Shown: positions 1-11,072, numbered from the stretch's first letter. The stretch: 64,000 bases of DNA from Symbiodinium natans (GCA_905221605.1 CAJNDS010000113.1:1827082-1891081); one strand, 5' to 3'. Translations and numbers: made by a program. Notes: generated from the sequence alone by a model not told the origin.

Positions 1-139
1 TACTACCCCCTAAACCTAAACCCCAAACCCTAAACCCTAAACCCTAAACCTTACAAACCCTAAACCCTAAACCCTAAACCCTAAACCCTAAACCCTAAAC
101 CCTAAACCCTAAACCCTAAACCCTAAACCCTAAACCCTA
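1..139. repeat. CCCTAAA telomere-like array, left border of first exon
   Basis: Tandem CCCTAAA with a few variant units. The orientation would suit a left chromosome end, but a coding-like segment and an oppositely oriented TTTAGGG array follow at once, the same arrangement seen around exons throughout the window. I read it as the border of an intron rather than a true telomere. Confidence 0.9.
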
Positions 140-158
140 TCCCTCCGACCAGTAAAAC

Positions 159-250
159 CCGTCCGCCGCGGCGCCCAGAAGGCCGACAGCTCGGCCTCGG
201 TGGGCAGCACACGAAGCTTTGGCACCGCCTCGCAGAAAGAAGCCAGGAGC
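159..250 (-). CDS. Exon candidate, unknown protein
   Basis: An open 92-nt segment lies between an AG acceptor (CTCCGAG) and a GT donor (ACGG/GTTTTA). It has high third-position GC and encodes ASFCEAVPKLRVLPT and ELSAFWAPRR. A CCCTAAA array lies on the left and a TTTAGGG array on the right. No family recognised; single exon of a gene that may extend outside the window. Confidence 0.5.
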
Positions 251-264
251 CTCGGAGAGGAGTT

Positions 265-404
265 TAGGGTTTAGGGTTAGGGTTTAGGGTTTAGGGTTTA
301 GGGTTTAGGGTTTAGGGTTTAGGGTTTAGGGTTTAGGGTTTAGGGTTTAGGGTTTAGGGTTTAGGGTTTAGGGTTTGGGGTTTGGGGTTTGGGGTTTGGG
401 GTTT
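265..404. repeat. TTTAGGG array grading into TTTGGGG
   Basis: Tandem TTTAGGG units change to TTTGGGG in the last five repeats. The array is inverted relative to the one at 1-139. Confidence 0.9.
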
Positions 405-1090
405 GCTGTGATAGGGCGTGGATGCTGTGAAGGTTAGGCTTTGGAACAAGCTCGAAACCTTCGTAAGGCGCGAAGAGCAGCCTCGGCCCGATTGTGGAAG
501 GCCATCTAACACTTTCCTCCCGCCCCACGCCGTCCGAGGCGGCAATGGTCCCGAAGAGAACGGGTTCCGATGCCGGGCCCCACGTGGGTGCTACCGACCC
601 CGGAGCTGTGCGAGGCGGGCGAACGACCTGTCTGCTTGCGCCATCCACTTAAGCGCCGCCCCCCCTCTGTAGGGGGGCGGCCCTGAGTGTAGGGTTTAGG
701 GTGTAGGGAGTTTACCTTCAAAAGGCCCCGAGGCTTTTTGCTTCTTTGGTAGGTTACGCGTCGTCGCCCACGAACAACGAGGGCTTTGGGGTTCTTCAAA
801 AGAGAAGGTTTAGGGTTTAGGGGTACGGGTTTACCTGAAGAAACCCGTGCCTTCCGCAGGGCTAGCCATACCCAAACATTTTGTTTTTTGAGGCATCAGG
901 GTGCGTGGGCCCATACAGTGTTTTTGGGGCTCGGTGTATAGGGGCTTAGGGTGTCTGGACCTGAAGTATGCGTATAACCGAAAATCAAACCCCTTTTTTT
1001 GTTCGGACACAGCCCGACCCCCCTCTCCTAAAGAAAAAAAAGGTATTCGTTACCCTAAACCCTAAACCCTAAACCGTAAACCCTAAACAA
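405..1090. other. Gene-free stretch
   Basis: Mixed sequence with scattered TTTAGGG-type units near 690, 805 and 940 and a CCCTAAA block at 1053-1088. I see no exon with convincing splice sites. A possible exon at about 1120-1185 is open on both strands and could not be assigned. Confidence 0.4.
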
Positions 1091-1559
1091 CAACAGGTTT
1101 TCCCAAACCCTTAACCTCAAACTGCTTCAGAGCCACCGGTCAGCAGCTGCCTTCGGCAGGTCGTCTCGGTGGCCAATGGGTGCATCGGCCTGCTCACTTT
1201 CCCACACGGCTCACCGCTTGGCTAGGGTGGCTTGAGATTTTGGGGTTGGGGCCCACTCCCTCTAAAAGTCGATGGACCACATAAACCCTTTCGGGATCAT
1301 GAAGTCCCCAAGGTCTGGGTTGCTGTGTAAGGGTGGCAGCGTTTCGCGTCATGGAGTGGCAGGTTCTCCTGAATCCATTGGAGCAGGCTTTGCGTTGAGT
1401 TGTGGGGTTCAGGGTTTGAAGGTCTCGAAGCTGTAGCATCCTCGGGTTTACCTGAACCCCCTCCCCCCGCACCCCTTTTCGGCACGATTTCTGTTTTTGT
1501 TTTTGATATAGTTTCCTCAGTTGCTGACTTTCTTATTATTCACATGTATAATCTTCTAT

Positions 1560-2420
1560 ATACATATATATATGATTCAGCCCCGGCGGGCCCCCCCCCC
1601 CTCCCCCTACCCCCCCCCCCCCCCCCAATGGTACCCCCCCCCCCCCCTGTGGTGTGGTTGGGGGTTGGTTTTAGGGTTTTAGGGTTTTAGGGTTTAGGGT
1701 TTAGGGTTTTTTAGGGTTTAGGGTTTAGGGTTTAGGGTTTAGGGTTTAGGGTTTAGGGTTTAGGGTTTAGGGTTTAGGGTTTAGGGTTTAGGGTTTAGGG
1801 TTTAGGGTTTTCCCCGCGGATGGGGTACTAAGATGATCCCCCCCCCCCCTGTGGTGTGGTTGGGGGTTGGTTTTAGGGTTAGGGTTTAGGGTTCAGGGTT
1901 TTAGGGTTTAGGGTTTAAGGTTTAAGACTTAAGGTTTAGGGTTTAGGGTTAGGGTTTAGGTTTTAGGGTTTAGGGTTTAGGGTTTAGGGGGGGGTTTAGG
2001 GTTTAGGGTTTAGGGTTTAGGGACCGTAGAGTATACCATGGGGGGGGGGGGGGGGGATACCATGGGGGGGGGGGGGGGGGCCCAGGACGCTCGACGCTGA
2101 ACCATATATATACACATATTTCTGCATATACATATAAAAACATATGTGCATTTTGTATCAATACTCATATGAATATTACAATTCGTACTCACATTAATAT
2201 TAGTATTCAGATTAAGATTCATGTTGACATGTCCATTTATAATATTGCAATTAATATTACACATACAGTTGACATTGTTTGTTCTCTTTATTTTTTTTTG
2301 GGGGGGGGGGGGGGGGAAAGGGCATTTCGGTGGGGGGGGGGGGGGGGGGGGGGGGGGAGGCCCAGGTAGGCTGTATGTGTGTGTATATATATGTATATAT
2401 ATATATATATGTATGATGAT
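1560..2420. repeat. Low-complexity block: poly-C/G, TTTAGGG arrays, AT microsatellite
   Basis: Poly-C tracts (1588-1652), TTTAGGG arrays (1666-1811 and 1874-2028), poly-G tracts (2041-2082, 2291-2316, 2331-2358) and TA-rich DNA (2380-2412). A segment of about 45 bp containing TGTGGTGTGGTTGGGGG occurs at about 1645 and again at about 1849. No coding sequence. Confidence 0.85.
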
Positions 2421-3109
2421 GTAGGTACATGTCTGGCTTGCGTCGTGAAGAAGTCACTTCACCACGACGGGCGTGCTCTTGTTTGTACGACTCAAAACCT
2501 GATGCAAACCACGAGATAACCCTCTTCAGCGCCCACCTCGATGTGGACCACCACGGTGGGTGTGCCACACGAGCCGCCGCACAAGTCGATAAGGCCTTCT
2601 GTAAGGGGCCCAGGGTTTGGAACAGGGCCCAAGGTTTATAGAACTTTGAGTCTATAGCATAGGAGCTTCTGGGTTTCCGTGCATGGGGCGCCAAGATCCA
2701 TGTTCCCACTGGAGTTCTATCAATCCACGTTGCTGTGGGAGCCCCAGAGGTCACAAGTTACAAGCCCTTGTTGCGGCAATTTACTTCAAACCTCTGCAGC
2801 GAACTCTTCAGCACGGAGCTACAAGCTCTAGACAGGCTTGCCATGGAGTGCCAACAGACATGATTCTTGCGCCTACCCAAATCTACATCATCCGAATTTC
2901 CACAAATAGGGGTATCCGAATATAAAAAACTGCCATATACCACCCCTCCGCCCACGATTACTCCCCTGCTACAAGCCTTCAAGCGCTAAATCCCTCCTAC
3001 CGTTCCCTACTAGACTGAGCCGTAAGCCCCACAGCCACAACCCTAAACCCTTCGAGCCCCCACGAATCAGACTTGCAATGAAACCCAATTAAACCGGCCA
3101 TTGGGGGGT

Positions 3110-3203
3110 TGGTTTCCGAAAAGGGGGTACCCTTGTGGGGGGGCTCCTTTTGCCAAGATTATCGTACTTGGGGGTATACTCGGGGGACCCCTGTTTGGGG
3201 AAA
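3110..3203. mobile_element. Foldback repeat family D, degenerate copy
   Basis: Starts GGTTTCCGAAAAGGGGGTACCC and ends with GGGGGACCCCTGTTTGGGG, so the ends are imperfect inverted repeats. It resembles the copies at 50674 and 58613. Confidence 0.45.
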
Positions 3204-3323
3204 GAGCCAAGTGTAGTAAGTAGTGCCATGAATTCTAAGGTTTCAGGTTGAGATTGTGTGGGGTTTCGGCCGCCATTCATCAGGCTGCTTGTGGGGATTA
3301 GAAAGCCTCATGACATCTTTCTG

Positions 3324-3409
3324 TTAGAGTAGCACCGTGGCGCCTCGCCGGGAGTCCCCTGACAGTGTGGGCTGTCGAGCGCTCCGCAAAGAGTCCGCCA
3401 GACCCATGG
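3324..3409 (-). CDS. Terminal exon candidate, unknown
   Basis: After acceptor CCTGAAG the frame encodes MGLADSLRSARQ and ends in TAA after GATVLL. No homology recognised; the + strand is also partly open, so the strand is uncertain. Confidence 0.3.
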
Positions 3410-3584
3410 CTTCAGGACATGTGTGCTCTCGGAGGGGAGGGGGGTAGGGGGTACCGGGTAATTAGGTTTAGGGTGTAGGGATATTTTAGCGTCACGAAGC
3501 CTGGCACTGTACCCGGCAACTGGTCGACCTCGAGATGGAAGCCATCACAGCGAGCCTACCTATAGATCCTGTATGTCCTTCCTG

Positions 3585-3676
3585 CTAGATAGGCCAGTAG
3601 ATGCCGATGTATTGCTTTGGGTCCACGGGCAAGCTCGGTAGGTCTTCTGCTTTTCCACGGCAGGAGATGGCAAAGT
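3585..3676 (-). CDS. Terminal exon candidate, unknown
   Basis: Acceptor TTCAAG is followed by 30 codons including DFAISCRGKAEDLP and PKQYIGIYWPI, then TAG. Composition is coding-like. It could be the 3' end of a - strand gene whose upstream exons lie near 6 kb. No family recognised. Confidence 0.4.
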
Positions 3677-4591
3677 CTTGAAGTGAGCAGCGCCTGTGTG
3701 TGCCCTACGTCCGACATCCTGCTTTCCTGAAATCCTACGCTGCGGGGGCTGCGTCTCCTTCATGTTGCGACAGCAACCCCCTAAGCCCCTACATGACAAG
3801 GAGCCCTCTGAAAGGCACCGAAGACTCCAATAGGCCACCCGCAGAGGCTCCGACCCAAGAGACCCTAAAGCCCTTGGACCTTACACCTCACACCTCCCAA
3901 ACCTATCCCACGACATCCCACGACTGTCGAACACCCTAAGACCCTCCCCTGAGTGCAGGAGTGTCTTGTGGACGTGCGGGGTCTAGGGGCTGTCGATTAA
4001 AACCTGGCTGATCCAAGCTCCGGCTGATAGCTCATGGACACTTCTGGGCATTAGCTGCACGCACTTCATGGCCACAACCAGCCCAGGTTTAGGGCTCACG
4101 GGGCATTGTCTAGGATTTTGGGTTTAAACACATGTAGGGTTTGGCATTCCAGGGTTTGGAGTGCACATCAGCACACATCCGCCATACACTCACATGGCAC
4201 GTGCGGGCCTGATTGCGTCCGTCGAGGGCCTGCCCCCAAAGAGCTTCGACAGACCAACCAACTAAGGTGAGTGGGGGGCCTGTGGAAATACTAAATATAC
4301 TAAAATATCGATCACAGAGATCTGAAACTTATTCCAAATCAACCCCGGCCAGCCCTACCAGTATGTTAGTCGCCGAAGAGCTGCCCGCCCTGCCAGCCAA
4401 GACGAAACGCCCGGGTTCTACCTTAAGAACCAAGGTCAACAACCTTCTATTTCCACGACCATAAGTAGAAGGTGTTTCAGCTCTTCGGGGAGCAGTTGTG
4501 AGAGCAAACCCGAAACCCCAAAAGCATTGAGGCCGCGACTCGTCGAAGGACATCTGCCACACTGCGTGGCTGATGGACTGGCGCGGAGGAG

Positions 4592-4688
4592 ACCCTAAAC
4601 CCTAAACCCTGAACCCTAAACCCTAAACCCTAAACCCTAAACCCTAAACCCTAAACCCTAAACCCTAAACTCAAACCCTAAACCCTGA
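4592..4688. repeat. CCCTAAA array
   Basis: Thirteen or so CCCTAAA-type units with few variants. Confidence 0.9.
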
Positions 4689-4737
4689 AAGGGGCAAAGC
4701 AAAAAGAGGTCCAACGCTGGGCGTGGGGTTCAGGGCC

Positions 4738-4839
4738 GGGATGCTCCCCCTGATACTAGCAGTCCTTCATAGGGATTGTAGTGCCCCCTGTTATTATAAT
4801 CCCTCTCAAGGACTGTTAGTGTAGGGGGGAACATCCCAA
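4738..4839. mobile_element. Foldback MITE family A, copy 1
   Basis: The left arm starts GGGATGCTCCCCCTGATAC and the right arm ends GGGGGGAACATCCCAA. Internal CAGTCCTTCATAGGGAT pairs with ATCCCTCTCAAGGACTG, so nearly the whole 102 bp can fold into one hairpin. Confidence 0.85.
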
Positions 4840-5258
4840 GTGCTAAGGGGTAAATGTTTGGGGTTGATTGAGGTTGAATGTCTGGGGCTTGACGTTTACA
4901 GATTCAGCGTCTAGGAGGGACAGGGTTTGGCGTAAACTAATGTTTGGGATTCTCTATTTATGTTTCGCACGATTTGAACCAAACAACTCGGCGACATGTT
5001 TCTGGTTGGGACTTTTCCCGATCAGCGAGGCCTTAAGACAGGAGCTTCCCCTAAACCCTACAGTAAACCCTCATCCCCCAAACCCTAATCCCCCAACAAA
5101 AACCCCCCAAACCCCAAACCCCAAACATTGAACCCTTTTGAACCCTTTTGAACCCTTTTGACAAACCTTTCGAACCCTTTTGAACCCTTTTGAACCCCCC
5201 CCCCCCCCCAAAAAATCAAAAATAATAAAAAACTCCTGAACCCTGAAAAACCCTGAAG

Positions 5259-5357
5259 AGCACTGCACGTCAAGCGAAAGCCCCCGAGTCTCGGGCCTCC
5301 CACTTCGCTTGGGACTTCAGGAAGCACGACAGCTGTGCCTGCCCAGGAGCTCAGAAA
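5259..5357 (+). CDS. Exon, unknown protein (+ chain 5.3-7.6 kb, exon 1)
   Basis: Exactly 33 codons between acceptor CCTGAAG and donor AAA/GTTTAGG, encoding ASHFAWDFRKHDSCACPG. CCCTGAA repeats lie upstream and TTTAGGG-type repeat lies downstream; the donor is the first unit of that repeat. Phase 0 at both ends. Confidence 0.6.
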
Positions 5358-5771
5358 GTTTAGGTTTTAAGGGATTGGGGTCTAGGGATAGGGATTGGGG
5401 TTTAGGGTTTAGGATGGCTAGGGTGGCTATGACAATGAGTGGAGAGATGGTCTTCTAGGCGCCCTCCACTTCAGCTAATGCCATAAACCCTACACCCTGA
5501 AATCCTGAAAACGCGAGAAAGCCGCAAAACCTCTGAAACCCCACACCCAGTCTTGGTCTTTGAAGTTCGTGGTTTGCAGCATGTATATACTCTACCATGC
5601 TCTTTAGGGTCAGCGTGTTTCGGATCCCAGGTTGTGAACTTGGTCTTGGGAAGCCTATGACGTATGAGTGGGGGCGGGCTGACAGTGTAGAACCCTTGGC
5701 CTCTAACTCTAAAAGCCCGACACTTCATAAGTTCTCTATGGCACCTTAACGACCACCGTGCTCGGGTGCAG

Positions 5772-5867
5772 GAGCGCGATGATGACCTCGCAAGGCAGTT
5801 TAGGCGACTTAGGGCAACGCCCTTCTCCGGACCTCAAACACTCTTCGTAAACCAGCCAGCTGTTCCG
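5772..5867 (+). CDS. Exon, unknown protein (+ chain, exon 2)
   Basis: Thirty-two codons between acceptor GGTGCAG and a canonical donor CCG/GTGAGC, encoding ERDDDLARQFRRLR and TLFVNQPAVP. Phase 0 at both ends, so it joins in frame to the exon at 5259-5357. Confidence 0.6.
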
Positions 5868-6149
5868 GTGAGCTTCTTGTACACTAGGCCATATGACATC
5901 TGGGTCTCGTAATTAGCGTGGTAGAGAGTCTTCTTTCAATATTGCTAGACCCCTCAACCTTCCCATGAACCTCTAAATGCCTAAATCGCTCAACTATCCC
6001 TGTATAAAGACAGCAGTCATACTTCTTGCAAGTTGCCCAGCGATCTTCTAAGCGGTTTTAAAGAACAATATTGGGTTCTTCGACTTCAGCCCTGGCCTCC
6101 CCGAGCCCAACGGAACTCCCCCAAGGCACGCCTCGTTGGTGCCTTTCAC

Positions 6150-6221
6150 CTCGATGTGGTACCCCTGGCCGAGTCTCTTCCACGTCATGCGCAGAATCAT
6201 TCTCCAAGTATTCTTCGAGGT
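6150..6221 (-). CDS. Exon candidate, unknown protein
   Basis: Twenty-four codons between acceptor ATAGCAAAG and donor ATCGAG/GTGAAA, encoding NTWRMILRMTWKRLGQGYHIE. Phase 0 at both ends. No family recognised. It lies inside a putative + strand intron, so one of the two calls may be wrong. Confidence 0.45.
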
Positions 6222-6971
6222 CTTTGCTATGTTGGGGCGGGCCGGGGGGGGGGGGGGGGGCGGCGGTCATGATGCGGAAGTTTTTGGGTCTTGGAACGGC
6301 GAAGTCCTAAAGCGTCCTAGCGTTCAAGCCCAAGCCCCTATAAACCCTAAACCCTAAATTTGGGTACACAGGATTGAATGGCAAGAGCATAAGACGCCGT
6401 CCTTCGAACCTGGAAGACAAAAGGCGACCTCCGAACCCCCACACCCAAGGCAACCCTACACTCTAAACCCTACAACCAAACGAACACCAAACCCGGGAGC
6501 TTTGGCTAGTGCCAGGCCTGACGCGTCCGCACCCCAGTCGGATGTTTGACCACTCCGATGGGCGGTGGCCGCTTGATGTCGAACCTTGAATTTAGGTCTT
6601 AGGGCTCTAACGGGGTGAATTCCTAGACGCCTTTCAAGAGGAAAAAAACTGCCCAAAACCCACCCTAAACCCTATAAACTCAAATATCATGTCATTATAG
6701 CAGAGGCTCATGAGTGCTCATGAGGTCTTGCGCTGATTGAAGCCAAAGGTTTTGGCGGGGGGGACTTGGAGATTTGGAGCAGGCTTGCCATCCTCTTTCG
6801 GCTTAGGGCTTAGGATGGTTTAGGACGGCTTAGGAAGGAATAGAATGGTGAAGCTTTAGGATGGTTCTTAGGGTTCAGGGCAGTTGAGTGCAACTAAGTC
6901 TCGCAAGTACCGCTGCTAATTCCCAAAACCGCCGAGCAACTTGCAACATCTAAGCTAGGCTTAGATTTCCT

Positions 6972-7064
6972 TCAGCCACGGCGCGACGTTGGCGCTGCTT
7001 TGGGCTCTTCGAAGCGGATCTGAAGCATCTTACCTGTGGCATGCCCTGCCTCCTTCAATTGCAG
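6972..7064 (-). CDS. Terminal exon candidate, unknown
   Basis: Thirty codons after acceptor CAAAAG, ending ...SRRG then TGA. It includes KEAGHATGKMLQIRFEEPK. The + strand is also open here, so strand is not secure. No function assigned. Confidence 0.35.
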   Translation of the reverse strand: MQLKEAGHATGKMLQIRFEEPKAAPTSRRG

Positions 7065-7130
7065 CTTTTGTTAACCAAGCTTGATATGCGCGTATGATAC
7101 GTTTCGTGACCGGTAGGCATTGGGATTTTG

Positions 7131-7230
7131 GGGATGTTCTCCTTATACTAACAGTCCTATATAGGGATTGTCATCGGGGTACGATTATAGTCCCTATGAA
7201 GGACTGTTAGTACAAGGGGGAACATCCCAA
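7131..7230. mobile_element. Foldback MITE family A, copy 2
   Basis: GGGATGTTCTCCTTATACTA at the left pairs with TAGTACAAGGGGGAACATCCC at the right; a GATTATAG core lies between the arms. Confidence 0.85.
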
Positions 7231-7549
7231 GGTGGTCAGTTCAAAGTACATCGTGCGCAGTAGGCGACAGCAATCCCTTAACCCCAAAGCCCTTGCCGCG
7301 GGTTTACAGCGTTCAGGGCTCGGGGGCCTTAGGTTCGCGCACTGGAGGTTTAGGGTTCAGGGTGTGGGGTTTAAGGCCTGAAAGTCCGAACACAAGCCGT
7401 AAAGACTGCAGGCAACCAGAGGCGCAAAACAGCCCTAAGTAGGAATCTATAGACTTTGGACTCCAGTAGGTGTCGCAGTTGGAGTCCTAGGAACCCCTAA
7501 ACCCTAAACCCTAAACCCTAAACCCTAAACAAACCCCAAGCCCAACTAG

Positions 7550-7626
7550 AGCCCCGAGACTGGGGCGGCCGACTCTTTGGCTTCGTCGCCTCGAGTCGGG
7601 TCAGCGGTGGGATCCCAAGACTTCGG
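7550..7626 (+). CDS. Exon, unknown protein (+ chain, exon 3)
   Basis: Open 77-nt exon between acceptor CCCAACTAG and donor TTCGG/GTTTAGGG, encoding SPETGAADSLASSPR and SAVGSQDFG. It starts in phase 0, compatible with the exon ending at 5867. The - strand has an open frame too but it meets a stop before a donor. Confidence 0.5.
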
Positions 7627-7819
7627 GTTTAGGGTTTAGGGTTTTTAGGGTTTATAGGGTTTAGGGTTTTTAGGGTGTTTAGGGTTTATAGGGTTTATAG
7701 GGTTTATAGGGTTTATAGGGTTTATAGGGTTTATGGGTTTCATAGGGCTTATAGGGCTTATGGGGTTTATAGGGCTTATGGGGTTTATAGGGTTTATAGG
7801 GTTTATAGGGTTTAGGGTG
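7624..7819. repeat. TTTAGGG / TTTATAGGG variant array
   Basis: Starts as TTTAGGG and becomes dominated by a 9-bp unit TTTATAGGG. It immediately follows the exon at 7550-7626 and supplies its donor. Confidence 0.85.
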
Positions 7820-7909
7820 GGGATGTTCCCCCTATGCTAACAGTCCTGAGTAGGGATTAAAATAAGGGGGTACTATAATCCCGATCAAGAACTGTTGGGG
7901 AACATCCCA
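7820..7909. mobile_element. Foldback MITE family A, copy 3
   Basis: Left arm GGATGTTCCCCCTATGCTAA, right arm GGGGAACATCCCAG. The right arm has a short deletion. Flanked on both sides by GGTTTAGGGT, which could be a target duplication but is uninformative in this repeat context. Confidence 0.8.
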
Positions 7910-8291
7910 GGTTTAGGGTGTTCAAGGTTTAGGGTCTAGAGTTCAAGGTTCAGGTTTAGAGGTTTCGAGTTTGGGGGGGCTGGTGGGGGGAGGGGGGTGT
8001 TGTCAAGGAACCTAACTCAACCGAAACACAATAAAGAGGGAACTGGGTGCTCCTGGTAAGCTGGCTACCTGGCTGTGTGTAACATGACTGGGGCCAAACG
8101 AAAACGAGAGAAGACCATGTACAGGCCTGACCATGCGGGTCTTCTAGAACAGAGAACTTTAACAAACAAACAAGCAAGCAAGCTAGCAAACCAACGCACA
8201 AACACAACCAACCAAACACGCAAACAGCTAAGCCGCAAAGGCCCTGGCCCTAAACCGCTTAAAGCCCAGCCACACGCGGTATCGGGCACAC

Positions 8292-8412
8292 TTTGGTTCC
8301 GAGGCTCAGCGCCAGCATTCATGACAGCTTGAAGATCCATGTGGCAGTGGGCGGTGCCTAGTTCTGGCCTTTGCTCCGAAACTGCAGCCATCGCCAGCTC
8401 CGATGTGCAACC
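8292..8412 (-). CDS. Exon candidate, unknown protein
   Basis: Acceptor TGCGCAG is followed by 40 open codons including SELAMAAVSEQRPELG and QAVMNAGAEPRNQ, ending at a possible donor CAAA/GTGTGC. It lies downstream of the thioesterase stop on the same strand. No family recognised. Confidence 0.4.
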
Positions 8413-8696
8413 CTGCGCACTTTCAACCCTAAACTCGGGTCTATAGGGTCTAAGGTTCAGGGTTTCGGGATGCACCCTAAGTCCTATGAACACGAGACCC
8501 CGCAGCCGCACGCGCGTCGTCGATCTCGGCAGCCCGGTCACCGCGGCCACTGCTCCAACGACCAACAGTGAGCGGAGCGACGGCTGAGGGAACATCCCGC
8601 ACGATGGCCTCTCTAAAACCTCCAGGAATGCAGACTCTTGGGGGGGAGACTCCCCCAAGACAGCCCCGAGACTCTGGGCCCTGAGCCTGGGCAGCC

Positions 8697-10147
8697 CTAG
8701 AGTCTGGCCAGCTGGTCCTTGTTGCCCCGGTGCCCCGGAATGGATGCCGGACCCGCAAAGCGCAGCATGCCCCGGAAAGTGGCGAGGAGGCGGCCGCCAT
8801 CGCTTCCTGCCTTGGCCCAGCCATGCACCAGAATCAGATCCTGCCCGAAGGGCCGGTAGAGGGGCCTATGTGGGCCTATACACTGGGAGTCGGTTCGCCA
8901 GCTTAGCAAGGTGTGCCGGGGGCATGTTTTGCCAATTGTCATTTTGGAGGAGGCGGCTGTGTGTGTGTGTGTGTGTGTTTTTTGAGGTGGGCGTCCAGCA
9001 AGATGCACAACGGCCGTACCTTAATGTGGTCGCCAATCCGAAACCCTCTAGAATCTGCGCGTTGCAAACCCTAAGCCCCCCCAAATCCCAAACCCCCAAA
9101 ACCGTAAGCCCTTTACATCGACTAAGGGGGTTCCATTCCTACAACTTTCCACGACAGCCCCCAGCAACTGGAAAAAAAACCGCCCTAAACCTCTAAACCA
9201 TTGTATAATCCTCAACCCCAAAACCCGAAACCCCAAAGCATCCTTTTGGCCCGATAACCCCGGAAAACCCGTCCTCAGGAATCACAAAACCCTGTACCTT
9301 GGCTGGCCCTCCGACACTACTCCTGCAATTCAATCAAGCCCATCCCTATGGAAACTTCAACGTATCCCTCGAGGCCCCGGAACCCTAAACCCCAAAACTC
9401 CAAAACTCCAAAACCCCAAAACCCTAACCCTAAACCCTAAACCCCAAACTCCAAAACAAAACCCGAAAGCGTTTGGAGTCCTTGTCGGCGGACACCTTGA
9501 CCACCTCGCCCCCTGCCAGAACTTGCGCTCCAGCTCTGCAGCGGCTAAGGAAGTCAATGCTGAAGCTGAAGGTCACGAAGACCTTGAGGGGTAGGTTTCG
9601 GGTTCGGGGTTCAGGGTTCAGGGTTCAGGGTTTAGGGTTTAGAGGTCACGAAGACCTTGAGGTGTTTGGTTCTTGGGCTTTATAAGGTTTGTACGTCTTC
9701 GGGTTTGGGGTGTAAGGGCCCGGGTTTGAGGTCTACGATCGGGTGAGGGATTTAAGCTTTCTGTGGCTTGGGGACTCAAGATCAGAATGTAGGGTCTCAG
9801 TGAACAAGCGGCAAGATCTCCTAGGCATCCTGGGCTGAATCAACCCCTCCTACAAGATACAACTTATGGAACCATGAACAACTTTTCAGGTCATCTTGTC
9901 CACAAGGGACGCGGCCCGTTGTCTCGTAGGTGTGCTCACGGGCGATGACGTAGAGCGCGGCGTCGCAGAAGGACATCAGGGCGCCGCCATGAAGAATCCC
10001 AAGGGCGTTGCACATCCTCGGGGTGACGAGCATGGTCATGGTCTGCTGATCCGGGTTCTGGTAGAAAGGCCCCACGTGTTCCTCATACGGGTCCACCCCA
10101 CTGCGGCCCCATTGCAGGAACCCTGGCGGGGGAAATTCTGCAGCCAT
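8697..10147 (-). CDS. PaaI-type hotdog-fold thioesterase, complete three-exon gene
   Basis: Likely hydrolyses acyl-CoA thioesters; the exact substrate cannot be told. Exon 1 is 9911-10147 (79 codons from ATG), exon 2 is 9496-9582 (29 codons), exon 3 is 8697-8840 (47 codons and TAG). All junctions are phase 0, giving 155 residues, the usual size for small PaaI/ACOT13-like proteins. Exon 1 carries HVGPFYQ, the NALGILHGGALMSFCDAA motif (HGG with downstream Asp, the family's active-site helix) and YVIAREHT. Exon 2 is the FVTFSFSIDFLSRCRAG strand pair plus GGEVVK. Exon 3 gives the last strands, LILVHGWAKAGS and LLATFRGMLRF. Donors are GTCCCT and GTGTCC; acceptors are CAAG and GCAG. A family C element ends five bases upstream of the ATG. 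A short ORF further upstream (10162-10407) could be an earlier exon. No clear targeting peptide is visible. Confidence 0.88.
9571..9662. repeat. 19-bp direct repeat flanking a telomere-like block at an exon border
   Basis: GGTCACGAAGACCTTGAGG occurs at 9571-9589, where it covers the start of thioesterase exon 2 and its acceptor, and again at 9644-9662. Between the copies lie about 54 bp of TTCAGGG/TTTAGGG repeat. Confidence 0.9.
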
Positions 10148-10151
10148 TTTC

Positions 10152-10247
10152 TATACCCCCCTTAGAACCTTAATAAAAATAATAATTTTAGTATCCTCTT
10201 GGGTTTTATATAAACAAAACTAGAACATGATTCCCAAGGGGGATATA
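10152..10247. mobile_element. Small inverted-repeat element family C, copy 1
   Basis: Ends TATACCCCCCTT and AAGGGGGATATA are inverted repeats around an AT-rich core with CTTAGAACCTTAATAAA. A second copy lies at 44626-44718. Suggests a TA-inserting MITE. Confidence 0.75.
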
Positions 10248-10571
10248 GTTGTTTGGGAAGCTCCGCAAGGCGAGATGCCTCGGCTGCCAGAGCCCAGCAG
10301 CACTCGTCTGCGGTTTGAGCGCAGGTTGCTTTGTGACAAAGCATATGGTTCAAGCAGTTCCCGAACTCCCACACATGATCTCGTGCCTTCCCTATAGACA
10401 ACGACATACCGAATAGTCCTCGTCAGAAGGGGAAGCACAGTTAGGCACAGGAAGCCAAACAGCCATCTTGGCTGATGCCAGATGTTTCTCCCATAACATT
10501 AAACACCTTCCACCCCGAACCCTAAACCTGAACGACAAACCCGTCAGGAAGAATTTCTCGATGAGGCGTGG

Positions 10572-11072
10572 GTGCAAGGATTCTTGGTCAGGGTCCACAA
10601 TCCTCCTGATTTGGGCTTCAAGGTTCAGACCCTGTGGACCCTTAACACCACTCGCTCACACAGCATCGAGCACGGAAAGCTGGAGCCTCTTCGAGCCTCA
10701 GCGACACCATGTCTCAGATTCATCAGGCGCGCGCAGCCGGTGTTGGAGGAGGAGCAAAGGAAACATCAAAGCAGTCAGCGAACGAGTTCAACTGGACCAT
10801 CCGGCACCCAGCTCGACAAGGTGCTGCTTGCAGTAGACTCCGTTCATAATGCGTTGAACCAACTCAGCATGCGCACCCTCCAATCCCTCTCAACTGGAGT
10901 AACAAGAACCCTCAATGCGCATCTGGTAGGAATGCAGCTGAGCCCCGCGCCCATCCTGGCAAGAACCAACATGGGCATGACTTTAGGGGGCCCCATGTGG
11001 GTGTTGGGCGAAGGTCAGGTGGGAGGCTTGATGCTTTCGATCAGACACATTCAAGATTGGAACACAGATTGA
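10572..11072 (+). CDS. Unassigned ORF, 166 codons
   Basis: Open from ATG to TGA in a stretch of about 600 bp free of telomere-like repeats. It includes LAVDSVHNALNQLSMRT. No family recognised and no splice evidence, so it may be chance. Confidence 0.2.
   Translation: MQGFLVRVHNPPDLGFKVQTLWTLNTTRSHSIEHGKLEPLRASATPCLRFIRRAQPVLEEEQRKHQSSQRTSSTGPSGTQLDKVLLAVDSVHNALNQLSMRTLQSLSTGVTRTLNAHLVGMQLSPAPILARTNMGMTLGGPMWVLGEGQVGGLMLSIRHIQDWNTD

Noticed and set aside
1-139. True chromosome-end telomere at the window start
   Set aside because: The CCCTAAA array is followed by an exon-like segment and an inverted TTTAGGG array, the same arrangement as dozens of internal sites. The window edge alone is not evidence of a chromosome end.
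10152-10247. U12-type AT-AC intron start (ATATCC) at the family C element
   Set aside because: ATATCCCCCTT only loosely resembles the U12 donor and comes from the element's terminal repeat; no matching branch site or in-frame junction found.
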